NCBI GenBank assembly: GCA_032622095.1
Contig: CP136061.1
Coordinates: forward strand, 194,562,369 to 194,626,368
Length of the DNA stretch: 64,000 nt
Direction of reading: 5' to 3'
From: Siphonodentalium dalli
Taxonomy: Eukaryota > Mollusca > Scaphopoda > Gadilida > Siphonodentaliidae
Under the pieces are notes generated by a model. It was not told where the DNA came from. It worked only from the letters and a program-made list of their open reading frames with translations, and searched no databases. The stretch's first letter is position 1, and every line of letters starts with the position of its first letter. Position numbers and translations under genes: made by a program. Shown in pieces: positions 10,831 through 21,930 of the stretch.

Positions 10831-12590
10831 ACACCGGTGACGTAAACACATGTGCCAATCTTAGTTGTACTCTCGTAATTATCGGTACGATGAAACGGTG
10901 ACGGAATCTGACGAGGTTTGCCGAATGTACAATCACCCAGTGAATTATCGATCGACCATGCGATATCAAAAAACCAAAAGCTAGAAACACCACACTACGG
11001 TGGCGTAATAAGGTCTTTCAACGCGGAATACTTCAGACAGGATATGCCTATCTCCTCTCATCTTAATCGATTAGTCTTGGAAAGTGATTTGTGATTTATT
11101 CAGTTCTAATTGTCAACAGCTTCCATATTTTCCCTACTGTCCAAATGTCTTATCGTCGATCGGTGATATCAGTAGGGTTTTTATGTGGTTTTAGACCAAA
11201 ATTAGTTAAATTTTGGGGGTGGGGGTAAAAAAATTGGGAGTAAAAACAATTTTATTGCCGATTTGGGGGTGGTGGGTACCCGAAAATGTCAGATGCAAAA
11301 AAAAACGGCATACCTTCCTGCAAACTTTTTACTACCCCCCCAACCCCGCTGTACAAGGGAAGTACTATTCTTCTGGGCAATTTTCTACTATCGTTGAATG
11401 TGGATAACATTACTTTTGGGCAATTATATATATAATTGATTCTCATAACTGAAGCGGCATTTCAAAAAATGTTGTTGTTGTTGTTGTTGAAATCTGATGA
11501 TATGGGGACCATCGAATTGGATTGAGTACCTTTAATTGCAGTCACTTTTTGCACTTTGCATACATTTAGATCTTAGACGGGCCATTATTCAGCGGCGGCC
11601 CCTTCATGCGCTTCACACAAATTTTGGGGGTCGAATTATTGAGACTGTCCGCAGATACTACATATTTCAGATAAATTTGGAATTGTTAACGCTTTTAGAT
11701 TCCATACCAGTAAATGGTTGAATTTTTATTTTTTATGATTTTTTTTAGGGGCATCGATTTTGTAGAGACTGTCCGAAAATAGTAAATAGTAAATGTTTTA
11801 GATATCTGCTCAAACATATTACGAACAAGTGGTGGGCATCCATCCATGTTGAATTTAAGAATTATACACTAAAGATAATTAAATATGGCTAAATTTTGAA
11901 AGTCCATTCTGATTCATGTAAGATATTAGTGAAAAATCGTCATATTTTTAACTTCCGGCGGTCATTTTGGTGGCCATCTTGGATGTGGAGTTTAAATTTT
12001 GCCCTATAAACGTTGTATTATATCTTAACTTCACGAAAATATATACATTTGCATACATTTTACAAGATTTTCCGGCTACAATTTGCATCAAACTGACTTA
12101 ATAGGGCATAGTCTTAAAACGGCGGCCATGGTGGACGCCATCTCGCCTGGAGTCTACACGGCCACTTTTGTTCTTGTTCTGTATCTGTATCTGTACGTCC
12201 CAGTGACCAGTTTGGCTTTTAAAGGGACTCAACAATCATCGCCACCGTGTTGTTGTTGTTGAAACAGCTGTTCACTGCCTGTTCCTAACGCTTCTGAAAA
12301 CTGCATGCATGGTTTATCTCCCCTGATTTCTATAAATAGATTGGGGGTATTCCTATGTTTTCAGTGACAGCAAGCATGGTTTCAGGATATCGTTAGAAAA
12401 AGACGATATTTATTCTGATTTATTGAGCTTAAATTGGCAAAATGCGATCAAATAAGACGTTTTTGTCAGCGCGAAGATGCCGAAAAATTGGAAAGAGCAG
12501 CGAATGGGGTGTCTTCCGCCATGGATTTTGGGAAGTTCACGAATGTCACAGTGGATTTCCATGCAAATCTGCGGAGCAAAATTCTGAAAG
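10831..12590. other. Unannotated repeat-like sequence
   Basis: No gene is supported. The stretch contains G-rich and C-rich runs (ttgggggtgggggt at 11213, actaccccccc at 11330), a TTG microsatellite (11470-11490) and phrases such as ggtggccatcttggatgtgg that recur in invertebrate repeats. Short open frames around 12434-12631 overlap the arm of an inverted repeat and are not credible genes. Confidence 0.4.
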
Positions 12591-12593
12591 TTA

Positions 12594-12925
12594 CGGAGTT
12601 GCACATACCTGCATACTTCTCAGTCTTCTGAGTGTGACTTGATGCGGTACTATAGTATAAGAAACAGCAGGTATTTATCTGGTGGGTCCGCTTTGTAAAT
12701 TATAAAATTTTGCAATAAATATATTTTTGATAATTTTTTTCTGGATTTACATCACTTGACCTACATATTAATTTGTCAGATTTGAAATATCAATATTGAA
12801 TATAAAATTCAAAAATAAATACACTAACATCTATACAAGTTCCAATCGGACCTGCCAGATAAATACCTGTTGTTTTCAAATATACCACATCAAGGCACAC
12901 TCGGAAGTATGTGCAACTCTAGTTC
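12594..12925. repeat. Inverted repeat with ~90-bp arms
   Basis: The left arm (about 12597-12690: gttgcacatacctgc ... aggtatttatctggtgggtcc) is the imperfect complement of the right arm (about 12850-12920: ggacctgccagataaatacc ... agtatgtgcaact). The spacer of about 150 bp is AT-rich. It is probably a fold-back MITE. The termini were not fixed. Confidence 0.65.
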
Positions 12926-13570
12926 AGTCATGATCAACGTAGTGCGTATCCTTCCTTGCTGGAAGCAGCAATCTGCGAAAGCGGTCATGTTGACTTGAAG
13001 AACAAATACAGAAAAGAACAAATACAGACGAGATGATGGATCAGTCACAGGCATGCTGTTTGAGGTAAAGCTACCACCCCTCGAAGAATGAAGGAAAGAA
13101 CAGTGACTGGTTCAATACCACAAAATAGTCAAGGGGTTGGTTTCAGCCCTGCCTAAAGCCTGATTATCTAGAACACGAGAAGAAAGACACAAGGGAAATA
13201 CAGCCAACAAAATTTTAGGACTGTGTCAGTCAAAATCCGGTGGAGAAGGAGGTGTGTAACAACACAGAATCGTTCCAACTTCTGCGTACCAGCAGCTCAC
13301 AATACGAACACTCCTTATTTGTTAAAACAACTGTGGAATTGAACTACCTGGAACAGACTTCAGTCGGTTGTTGATGTCAGTGATATTGACGGTTTTCTAT
13401 CTGCTCTGCGAGGGGAACAACAGTATGGAGTGTTTTCAACAATGCTAACAAGGAGCCAGGTGCCAGGGGCCGATCTCATCGGCCCTAAACCTACCAAATA
13501 AGTCTGTTTAAGAATATAAGAATAAATTATTAAAATTGTAAAAAAAATTGTAAAAAAAAAAATTGTTAGG

Positions 13571-13637
13571 CCAATGCATTCTCTTATATATGCGAGGCGA
13601 CCTATGGTCGACTCGCATATATAAGAGAATGCATTGG
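13571..13637. repeat. Hairpin of the 'cattctcttatatatgcgag' family
   Basis: A near-perfect palindrome runs from ccaatgcattctcttatata to tatataagagaatgcattgg around a short loop. Relatives occur at 16447-16515, 16590-16713, 17456-17640, 33632-33885, 55226-55474, 58520-58793 and 59874-60699. In full-length copies two such hairpins sit between TTAACCCTTTCAT and ATGAAAGGGTTAA ends. This one appears to be a partial copy followed by 'actcaaagggttaaat'. Confidence 0.7.
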
Positions 13638-13826
13638 CACAGGGTATATGGGTTGATACAAAAATCGACCTGGCACTCAAAGGGTTAAATATTTAAAAAT
13701 TATGCTTGTTTATCATATATAATAAATTATTTTTCAATTATTTCGCTTGCTGCTTATATTTATACTCCAAAATAATTTTGGATGGCTCAAACAACAACAT
13801 TATCATTGCATATATTAAGTACTATA

Positions 13827-14244
13827 TGGGAGATTAATCTAACATTTAATGGCTGATTTAAACGCTTAAGCGTAACTCCATTACGCTTAAGCATAATTGG
13901 TTTGTATTGCCTTGCAACGTTATATGTAATGGTAGGCCTACATGTATCTAACTTAGTAAGGTTTAATGTTCTGGGCGGATGGTAAGATTACTAGCATCGT
14001 AATTGACTGCATCAATTTCAGCTTCAGGGGAGTTTTTCCAATTCTATTACGCTTTACTTTAGCGTGAATGCATTATGTGTGATCGTAAATGAATTACGCA
14101 TAAGCATAATGTAATACGCTTAAGTATGGTATAATGGAAATCTAAATTACACTTAGGCATTGCGAATTAAGCTTAAATTCATGCTTAAGCATAATGAATT
14201 ACACTTAAGGGTGATTGGCAATTAAATGTGAATTTTGCCTCCCA
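13827..14244. mobile_element. TA-flanked MITE with CTTAAG palindromes, second type
   Basis: The ends TGGGAG...catttaatggc and gcaattaaatgtg...CTCCCA are inverted and each is bordered by TA. Inside are about five exact and several decayed palindromes of the type ttacgCTTAAGcgtaa / gcatgCTTAAGcataat. At 418 bp it is a short cousin of 19339-20553, whose ends (TGGGAGGCC / GGCCTCTCA) resemble these. No coding sequence was seen. Confidence 0.65.
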
Positions 14245-14391
14245 TATGTGTACTATTGTTGTTTCATACACTTTGCCCCACGTGTTTGGTTGTTTCGCAC
14301 CATATATTTGGCCATTTCTCACCACATGTTTTGTCGTTTCCCACAACTGTCATGCGTTGCTTTTGAAAAAAATCCTTTGAAAAAGAACATA

Positions 14392-14611
14392 CAGTAATAC
14401 CCAAAGTAATGACCCCTTAACCACACCAGGATTATGGAAAATAATTCAGGATTTAGTTGGAAATATGGCTTGTTGCTATTCGTTGGAAAGCTCTCGTCGA
14501 GAGCTTTCCGATGAATGGCAACAAGCCATATTTCCAACTAAATCCTGAAAAATTACCCATAATTCTGCTGTGGTTAAGTGGTCAATTACTTAATTACTTT
14601 GGGCATTACTG
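14392..14611. mobile_element. Mariner-like hairpin MITE (CAGTAATR family)
   Basis: It starts CAGTAATACCC, ends GGGCATTACTG and is flanked by TA on both sides, as expected for a Tc1/mariner-type insertion. The whole 220 bp folds into one hairpin that includes aaatatggcttgttgc and its complement. It is non-coding. Family members lie at 15076-15225, 17797-17974, 18068-18170, 38931-38989 and 56272-56369. Confidence 0.85.
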
Positions 14612-15075
14612 TATTAAGTTATCTGATGACAACGCGCCAATTGGACACATTTAATTTTTTTTTAAATCCCAAATTGTGACAAAGTTCACGTTATTTAAAA
14701 AAAAACATATCAATAGACCCAGTCTAAATAAAATTAGACCGTGTTTCATTTCTTTCTTTAATACGAGTCTGGATATCTATCAGACTGCAATATACCTTAT
14801 ACTAAATGATACGATTCATCCAGATTATACCGGTATGAAACTGGCCACTTGGAAGGAAACATTTATGTGGGGGGGAGACAACCCCACTGTGACATCGTCG
14901 CCACCTCGCTGACAGTCTGAAGTTAAAATGAACCTGGTTCTCTATGGATGAGTGATTCACCGATAATTGTTACTTTTGGCCTCTCATAACAAAATGCATA
15001 TATACACAAGCGTATGGTAATAGCATATATGAAGACTGGAGAAAATTTCATACTAAAATAGGTTATCAGTACATA

Positions 15076-15225
15076 CAGTAATGCTCTAATTAATCGACCT
15101 CTTAACCAAAGCAGAATTATGGGTAACTTTTCAGGATTTAGTCGGAAATATATTTCCGACTAAATCCTGAAAAGTTACCCATAATTCTGCTTTGGTTAAG
15201 AGGTCGATTAATTAGAGCATTACTG
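15076..15225. mobile_element. Perfect 150-bp palindromic mariner-like MITE
   Basis: The first 75 bases and the last 75 bases are exact reverse complements with no spacer, checked base by base. The ends are CAGTAATGCTC / GAGCATTACTG with TA on each side. It belongs to the same family as 14392-14611 but lacks the central ggcttgttgcc region. It is non-coding. Confidence 0.92.
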
Positions 15226-16439
15226 TACATGTGTATATACCAATCACATGTATATTGAGTTTTTAAAAAAAGTTTCTGAACCCCTTCGGTTGTAAATAGA
15301 ATGCACTCAGTGATTCTGACTTCAAACTTGTGCCTCCTAATTATATAGGTTGATTGAGTTGAAAGGTTAGAAAATCAGTGCCCTCTCTTGAAATTATTTC
15401 TTAAGGAATAATCTCTGTTTCATATTTTGATTACAGTTTAAAGATGGTCTATATATTCTTATTACAAGTTTTATATATTTTCCTGGGTATAAAATAATGT
15501 CCGGAAATGCTTCAATCAATTACTGTTCATTCTATTTTGAATTTTCTGGTATATATACTAGTATACCTACAAATAATTTGTGACATTTTACTGCTTGAGG
15601 AAACGTTCGGAGCATAGCAAGCAGGAAAATAGTAAAAAAAGATTGTCCCAACTGATTATCAATCAGTTGTAATATTAAATGATAGAAGCGTTTCTGGACT
15701 GGTGTCTTTGACAACTTGACTTATCATTATTATTTTATACCCTAGAAATTATAGAAAACAGTTTAGGAAGAGATGATCCATCTTTAAGCCAATCGAGCAA
15801 AGTTGATCTATTTCTCCATGTTCTTCTAATAGGTGATGTTTTTATCGAATATATTTGCACATTTTACCCACTGCCGCACTGCGAGTGCATTGGTCCCTTT
15901 AATATTTCATGTAAAAGTGGTGAAAACTGTAATATTAAACAAGAACAATAGCTTTAGTTAACACAAAATTCACTGAAATATTTTCACAGTGGGGTTTCTG
16001 TGAGGAAAAAAATATTTGTTTTCCTCATAGAATCTCCACATATATATTCAGACAGACAGATGAGGAGGGGTGTTGAAAAATGCTTGGGGAAAACAGTTGT
16101 AAAGAGGGAAAGAAATTGGTTGCGGGGCTGGGTGAATTGCAGAAATGGTCAAAGGTAAAAAAGTAACATACGTGTCTGAATATATATTAACACCCCCCCC
16201 CCCCCTCCAGAGCAAATTGAAATAATTTAAATCCATATACCCTGCTTTTCTCATGGCATTTGTTTTGGTGTTTTTGGTGATTAAAATTAACTTATGACTG
16301 AGATTAATCCTTCAGTCATGATACTTTTCCAAAAATGACATTTTTTTGTATTTTTGTCTGTTTAACAAATGTTGGGGCATAAATAGAAAAAAACAATCAG
16401 TAGAGAGTGCACTGGCTTAGAAGTTCAATACAAGTATTG

Positions 16440-16760
16440 TTAGCTTAATGCATTCTCTTATATATGCAAGGCATCCTATGGGAGACTCGCATATATAAGA
16501 GAATGCATTGGCACAGGTTTTCAAAAAAAATTCATGAAGCTCCAGTTATGGAAGGATTAATCATAAATAATGGTCTCCCATATGGCACCTTGTATATATA
16601 AAAGAATGCACTGGCTTGCATAGTCAAGATAAATGTTGTTAGGTCAATGAATTCTCTTAAATATGTGAGTCTGCCAATGGGAGACTGGCATATATAAGAG
16701 AATGCATTGGTATAGTGTTTTTGCAAAATTTCAGGAAGCTCCAGTCATGAAATGTGCAAA
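16440..16760. repeat. Two tandem 'cattctcttatatatgcgag' hairpins
   Basis: Two palindromic units (about 16447-16515 and 16590-16713) lie 80 bp apart. Each is followed by an acaggttttc / atagtgttttt phrase and 'tcaggaagctccagt(t/c)atg'. That is the same order of modules as in the complete copies at 55226 and 58520. They are probably two degenerate copies side by side. Confidence 0.6.
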
Positions 16761-17445
16761 ATTATTTGAACTTTCCTCTTAGAACACTTTAAATTGTAAA
16801 AATATAGCATCGCAAGGTGTTTGGAAATCCCTTCAGTTTGTAAGTCTAACACACAATTTGTTCAAAAATAGTTTTGTCTTCATCATAGACTAATAAAGAA
16901 ATCATGTTTTGTACACAATCTACATTGTAGTCAGAAAATTATTACTAAAACAATGAAAAGGCTGTACAAAAAATTTCTAGTTTTTGAAATATCTGACCAT
17001 CATATATTGAATTTGGCTCAGTGTGATACACTCCCATTCTTGAAAACACACAACTTGAAAAATCCTTACTCTAACAGATGGATTAATAATTATCTCTTTC
17101 TGTAACAATTATTTTATAGTTTCCTGTGTATAACATAATAAATATGAATCGAAGACCCTTGCCTGGAAACACTTCTATCAATTAGTATTATAATAGTATA
17201 CAATCAATTTCCAGTATTTTAATGGTATCTCCGGCTTATTTTTATAATTTTATAACCAGTAAACTATACAACACATGTTAGAGGAAGAGATAATCCATCT
17301 TTAGTGAATCCTGGAAATTTGTAAATGATTAAATTTCTTCTGTAAAGCAGGAAAATAAAATCTACAAAACATGCAGTTGGAAGGACTTGGGAGACTCGAA
17401 TATATAATATAACCATTTCTTGATGGGAACTGCGCTGGTGGAGCA

Positions 17446-17706
17446 ATGAATCATGTGCCAGTGCATTCCCTTATATTTGCAGATACCATACTAGGTAGCC
17501 TCACATATATAAGAGAATGCACTGGCTTACAAGGTCAAGGTAAATATTGTTAGGCCAATGTACATGTAATGTATTCTCTTACATATTCTAGGATCCCTAC
17601 TGGAAACTACCATATATAAGAGAATGCATTAGCACATGGTTTTTTCGCAATATTTCCAATGCTCCAATCATGGAAGGGTGAATGCTGCTCCCATAATGAA
17701 AGGGTT
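17446..17706. mobile_element. Degenerate 'cattctcttatatatgcgag' fold-back MITE
   Basis: Two hairpins carry gtgcattcccttatat...atataagagaatgcac and tgtattctcttacat...atataagagaatgca. They are joined by the family linker acaaggtcaaggtaaatattgt, and the right end is aatgaaagggttaa. It is diverged from the copies inside MCM2. Confidence 0.6.
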
Positions 17707-17796
17707 AATTGATTTTATTCCAAATAGACATTTTTTGTTTTAGTTTTAGTTCCGACCCTCCAGGTTTGGTATTTTGTCTCATAAATGAACCACATA

Positions 17797-17974
17797 CAGT
17801 AATGCCCTAATTAATCGACTGCTTAACCACAGCAGCATTATGGGTAACTTTTCAGGATTTAGTTGGAAATATGGCTTGTTGCCATTCATCGGAAAGCCAT
17901 ATTTTCGACTAAATGCTCAAAAGTTACCCATAATTCTGCTGTGGTTAAGGAGTCAATTATTTAGGGCATTACTG
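17797..17974. mobile_element. Mariner-like hairpin MITE (CAGTAATR family)
   Basis: It starts CAGTAATGCCC, ends GGGCATTACTG and is flanked by TA. It is palindromic, with small differences between the arms and a gcttgttgccattcatcgg loop region. It is 178 bp and non-coding. Confidence 0.85.
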
Positions 17975-18067
17975 TACTATGATGGTGGTGGTTCTGCTGA
18001 GTTTAGTAAGGCCAAATCAAATTAATGTTCTGTTTCTGAGACACTGCCACTTCATTATTATATGGGA

Positions 18068-18170
18068 GAGATTTCCGATGAATGGCAACAAGCCATATTT
18101 CCGACTAAATCCGGAAAAGTTACCCATAATTCTGCTGTGGTATTGGAGTCGACTAATTAGGGCATTACTG
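18068..18170. mobile_element. Half copy of the CAGTAATR mariner-like MITE
   Basis: Only the right half remains: ttccgatgaatggcaac ... gggcattactg followed by TA. The left arm is absent, so this copy was truncated or broken after insertion. It is non-coding. Confidence 0.7.
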
Positions 18171-18961
18171 TAGTTTTGATTACTCTGACTACTGATGGTA
18201 TACATGTACTAGCACCTGCCATAAATCATGAATAACAGAGGTGAATCATGAGTACCGGATACAAAAAATATAGGATAGAAGCCATGGTTATTTCACACTG
18301 TTATAAATATGAAAATAATTACATTTTTGCTGCTGAAGTATTGTCCATAACTCCAGCTCATCAAGAAGTATGAGACTGAATTATATCAAAATATGTCATT
18401 TTGACAAAAAATAATCAATTTGATGCTCAATGACAATTATTCTCAGTGAGATATATCATACAGTTCCAGGAGATTTCACTCCATTGTCACTATCCATATT
18501 TTCTTATCTGGTACCTGCTGGTACACAGAAAAATCACCTATTTGTTATTAGTATTCAGAATAGGAGTCTGGGGTCCGCCATGGGAGGGAGGGACATCATC
18601 AATATCATGAAGAGATATATTTAAGAAGACTTATTTTAAATGATTTATTAATAAGGTACTTAACACAATAACACATGTATGAATTTTCACTAATGAATTA
18701 AATTTAATATAATTAAAAAGTCTGTTAATAACTGAATATCACAATTGACTGTCACTAGCTGTGATAGACTTGCAATTGAATTTATTAATTGAGTAATTGG
18801 CAATCATGAATATTTTTGTGGGACAAACCCCAGCTTCTGGCATGATTTAGTCCTTGTTTAAATTATTGTTGAATGTTGGGTCAACAGCCTGGAGCTATCT
18901 AGTTGAAATTGAAGAAACCCCCTCCCCTAGATCATGCCATGAATCTTTACTCTGCTTATCG

Positions 18962-19331
18962 CCTGTAGAGATCTTATTCCATCAGTACAAAACTTGGGAA
19001 CTTTTTTATGTTTTGATAGGGAACTTTATAACATTGAAAAAACAAGGCAGGGAACATATTTATTTGTTTATAATTGTTCCTCGATAATCAACTTCAAAGT
19101 ATGAGGGAAATTCCATGATTGTAAGTGCGCATAGCAAACTCACCCGTCAAGTCTGTTAAATAATGTCATCTCGAGCTGGCACTTTCGCCTACTTATGAAT
19201 AAACTGTTAAGCGACAGGTATTAACAAAGAAATATATTCCCGTGTTATTTTTTCAGCTTTATAAGGTTCCCTATCAAAACCTCAAAAAGTTCCCAGGTTT
19301 TTCATTGGTACAATATGATTTCTACGGGCAT
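18962..19331. repeat. Inverted repeat with ~70-bp arms
   Basis: The left arm starts at about 18964 (gtagagatcttattccatc; gatagggaactttata). The right arm (ttataaggttccctatc; caatatgatttctac) is its imperfect complement. The spacer is about 220 bp and has no gene. It lies directly beside the CTTAAG element at 19339. It is a probable MITE of unknown class. Confidence 0.6.
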
Positions 19332-19338
19332 TAGCCTC

Positions 19339-20553
19339 TGGGAGGCCAAATTGCCATTTAGTAATGAAGTGTGATTAAGCGCAATTAATTGCACTTGAGC
19401 GCAATTAATTGCACTTAAGCACAAATAATTACACTTAAGCAGAATTACTTGAACTTATCATTGTTCTTAAGCGCAATCATTGATCTTAAGTGCAGTCGAT
19501 TGCGCTTAAGCATAGTAATTTGTTCTTGAAAACATAATTATTTGTGCTTAAGCGCAATCAATCTTGCTGTGCGCAATCAATTGGCTAATCTTAAGCGCAT
19601 TTCATGGTTATATGTAACTATTATATAAAACACCCCTGGTGAATAAATAGGTTTATCCATAACTCAACCTTATAGTTCTTACTGACATATCACCTCTTGT
19701 TTTCATTAGTTTGGATGGGTAGGGAGCAAGTCTAAGTTCTTTATTGATATGGTAGACTCGCGATAGCATTACCTTCTGTTTTAGTTCAGGCAATTCGTGA
19801 TAGCATTGACTTCTGTATTAGTTGGTGCAACTTTGATTTTCGAGTATATACCGGTATACATGTGCACCATATGAGGGAAGCAGGTCCTCAGTGACACCAT
19901 ATTCGCGCTACAGTTTATGACATGGACATACTACAAGAGACGCTGATTTAATAAAACTACCAGAGCTCGAGGAGTGAGACACCAAAGCTCCCAGAATGAA
20001 ACACATATTTTTGGGACAGGGATGCTGATAATATGACAATATTTAGGGTTTTTCACACGATTTAAGTAAATAAGTAAACCCTCATACAGTGACACCACAT
20101 TATTGCTATATGACCATAGCTATGGCCCAAATCTGTGCAAAAATTCTTTAAAAAAAATATATTAAAACATACTAGAGGAGACATCCATTTTTTGGATATA
20201 AGGGATGCTGATAATTATGACATTATGGATTATCTTTGAATGTTGCACACATACAGTTAGAGGTAACTGTACTAGGCTTATTTAAAAAGGTTAAAATTAG
20301 CACATGCTCTTCTTGTGATGCTAGGCGATACTCCAGGTTATGACAATTAATATTTTATGGGTAGGCTAGATAGTAGTTACAATTAATTGCACTTGAGCGC
20401 AATTAATCATGCTTAAGTGCAACTCATAATGCTTAAGCATGAATGCCCTATTTGTACTTAAGCACAATATTTTATCGCACTTATGCACAATCGTTTGCCC
20501 TTAAGTGCAATAAATTTTGCTTAAGCGCAATTCAATGTGAATGTGGCCTCTCA
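19339..20553. mobile_element. CTTAAG-palindrome element, third copy
   Basis: The ends TGGGAGGCC and GGCCTCTCA are inverted and the right end is followed by TA. Two arrays of palindromic units lie just inside the ends, at about 19372-19600 and 20378-20535. Their units read approximately aattgcgCTTAAGcgcaatt. I counted seven and five exact CTTAAG cores plus decayed ones. The 770-bp middle has no gene. The layout (end, array, spacer, array, end) is the same as at 5599-7065. Confidence 0.65.
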
Positions 20554-21800
20554 TAATCATATTACCCAGAGTAGAGATCATTCATGGCATGATCTACACT
20601 TCCCCCAACAAAAAAATATATCTAATATTGGGCCACACATTTTGAAATTAGTCATTTTAATACTATACGGGTCACTGTTGAGACTTGTTGAATTTGAATC
20701 TGCAGGGTCTGTATGTAGTCAGTGTAGGCATAATGCAGCCAGTCCAATCCAAAGCCATACATGCATATTAGTACATTTCAGTGTCAAATTGCACTTGCTA
20801 CATGTACATTTGTCTGACGCTATCTACCCACACTGTTTTTTTTAAATCTGCGTGTTTGAACGATTGGTTCTCCAACAGGTCCCATTGAGACCCGAGTCAC
20901 TCGGCTCCTTGGTCATCAGGCTGAGAATTCCCGCTGTTGACAATATTCAATTACAATGTCAACAACACACGAACTTATTCGAAACGAGTTTTGACCAGTT
21001 TTCCAGGCAATAATCGTTGAATTCATATGTGACGACCCAACACTCAACGCACCATACACCGAGTTAAAACTCCGATAATCTAATTCAAATATACGTTCTA
21101 ACTAGGTTTTAATTAATTTACTTCGTCTTGAGAATGAGAGTGATTTATTATTCCAAAGTCGTAAAAACAATCGTATCAAATTGGTGACGAAAGGTCGCCG
21201 ACCAATCGGATCGTGCGGATGGAATTGTGGCTAAAAATAGATATCTGCGGGATTCCGCCTTATCATTGCTTCAGTCAATGGGGGTATATTGGTGAAGATT
21301 GTTGTGTCACTTTAACATTACTTAAAAGTTGAAGGACATAATAAGGAACAAAATGAGTGGGGTAAAGTTAAGTCCCAAGGTCCAAAGTTTATGTTGCCTG
21401 AAATTTAATCTTCGCTCAATCTCTTGCAAGTACTGTATATTCAGTCCATTTGAAAAATGCCAACCTTGAATACAAACTTTAATTATTGTATACTTAAACA
21501 TTTTATTTCATGTTTAATCAGTTTATTTATAGGGCCTATAGCAGGGAATATATATATATATATAGTTATTATACATTTATATATTAAATTTATTGCCGCC
21601 AATTGACCAACAAATTCATATTTATTAATTATTATTCTGCCGTACAACACACAATTTATCTTTATCTATAGAACTCATAATTTTTATCAGCAAATTAGAC
21701 ATGGTTTGATTATGATTAAATGTCTCCTGCATCCGGTGTGCATTGTCGATAATGCTATTTGTCTCAGGGTTAATTCCCCAATCATCTGTTCTTTTCCTAT
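20554..21800. other. MCM2 upstream region
   Basis: No gene is supported. The stretch contains a small inverted pair (gttgacaatattcaattacaatgtcaac near 20938) and an AT microsatellite at 21549-21565. Distal promoter or 5' untranslated sequence of MCM2 may lie towards its right end, but the transcription start cannot be fixed from sequence alone. Confidence 0.35.
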
Positions 21801-21817
21801 AAAATGTATTGCGCATG

Positions 21818-21825
21818 TGACGTCA
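21818..21825. promoter_or_regulatory. CRE/ATF palindrome TGACGTCA
   Basis: This is a perfect 8-bp CRE consensus about 100 bp upstream of the MCM2 start codon. Such sites bind CREB/ATF factors. Whether it is used here is inference from position. Confidence 0.5.
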
Positions 21826-21863
21826 CCGTTCCTTCGTGTGGTATCTTTTAGCAGCGTCGCCAT

Positions 21864-21871
21864 TTTCCCGC
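21864..21871 (+). promoter_or_regulatory. E2F box TTTCCCGC
   Basis: This is an exact match to the E2F consensus TTTSSCGC, within attttcccgcgc, starting 61 bp upstream of the MCM2 ATG. MCM2-7 genes are established E2F targets in animals, so the site is in the expected place for S-phase-linked transcription. Activity is inferred, not shown. Confidence 0.7.
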
Positions 21872-21924
21872 GCTTTCTGAAAAAGTGTGATTGTTTTTGT
21901 GAAGCTTTTCTCAGTTGAAACACA

Positions 21925-21930
21925 ATGGCA
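21925..21930 (+). CDS. MCM2: MCM2 coding exon 1 (Met-Ala)
   Basis: The sequence cacaATGGCA|gtaagt gives a two-codon coding exon ending in phase 0 at a consensus donor. It joins to exon 2 to read [10 protein letters not shown], close in length and character to the start of human MCM2 (MAESSESF). The E2F and CRE motifs just upstream support this start. The alternative, an unseen upstream ATG, is less likely. Confidence 0.85.

Noticed and set aside
12434-12642. Overlapping 65-residue open frames
   Set aside because: They overlap the arm of an inverted repeat, appear in two + frames and one minus frame, and show no domain. Treated as chance.
20537-20845. 102-codon + strand frame near the MCM2 promoter
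   Set aside because: It begins inside the right end of the CTTAAG element and has low-complexity composition with no domain; it is likely chance.
21864-21925. Firm transcription start or TATA box for MCM2
   Set aside because: AT-rich sequence gives many weak TATA-like strings; none is positioned convincingly, so no start site is annotated.
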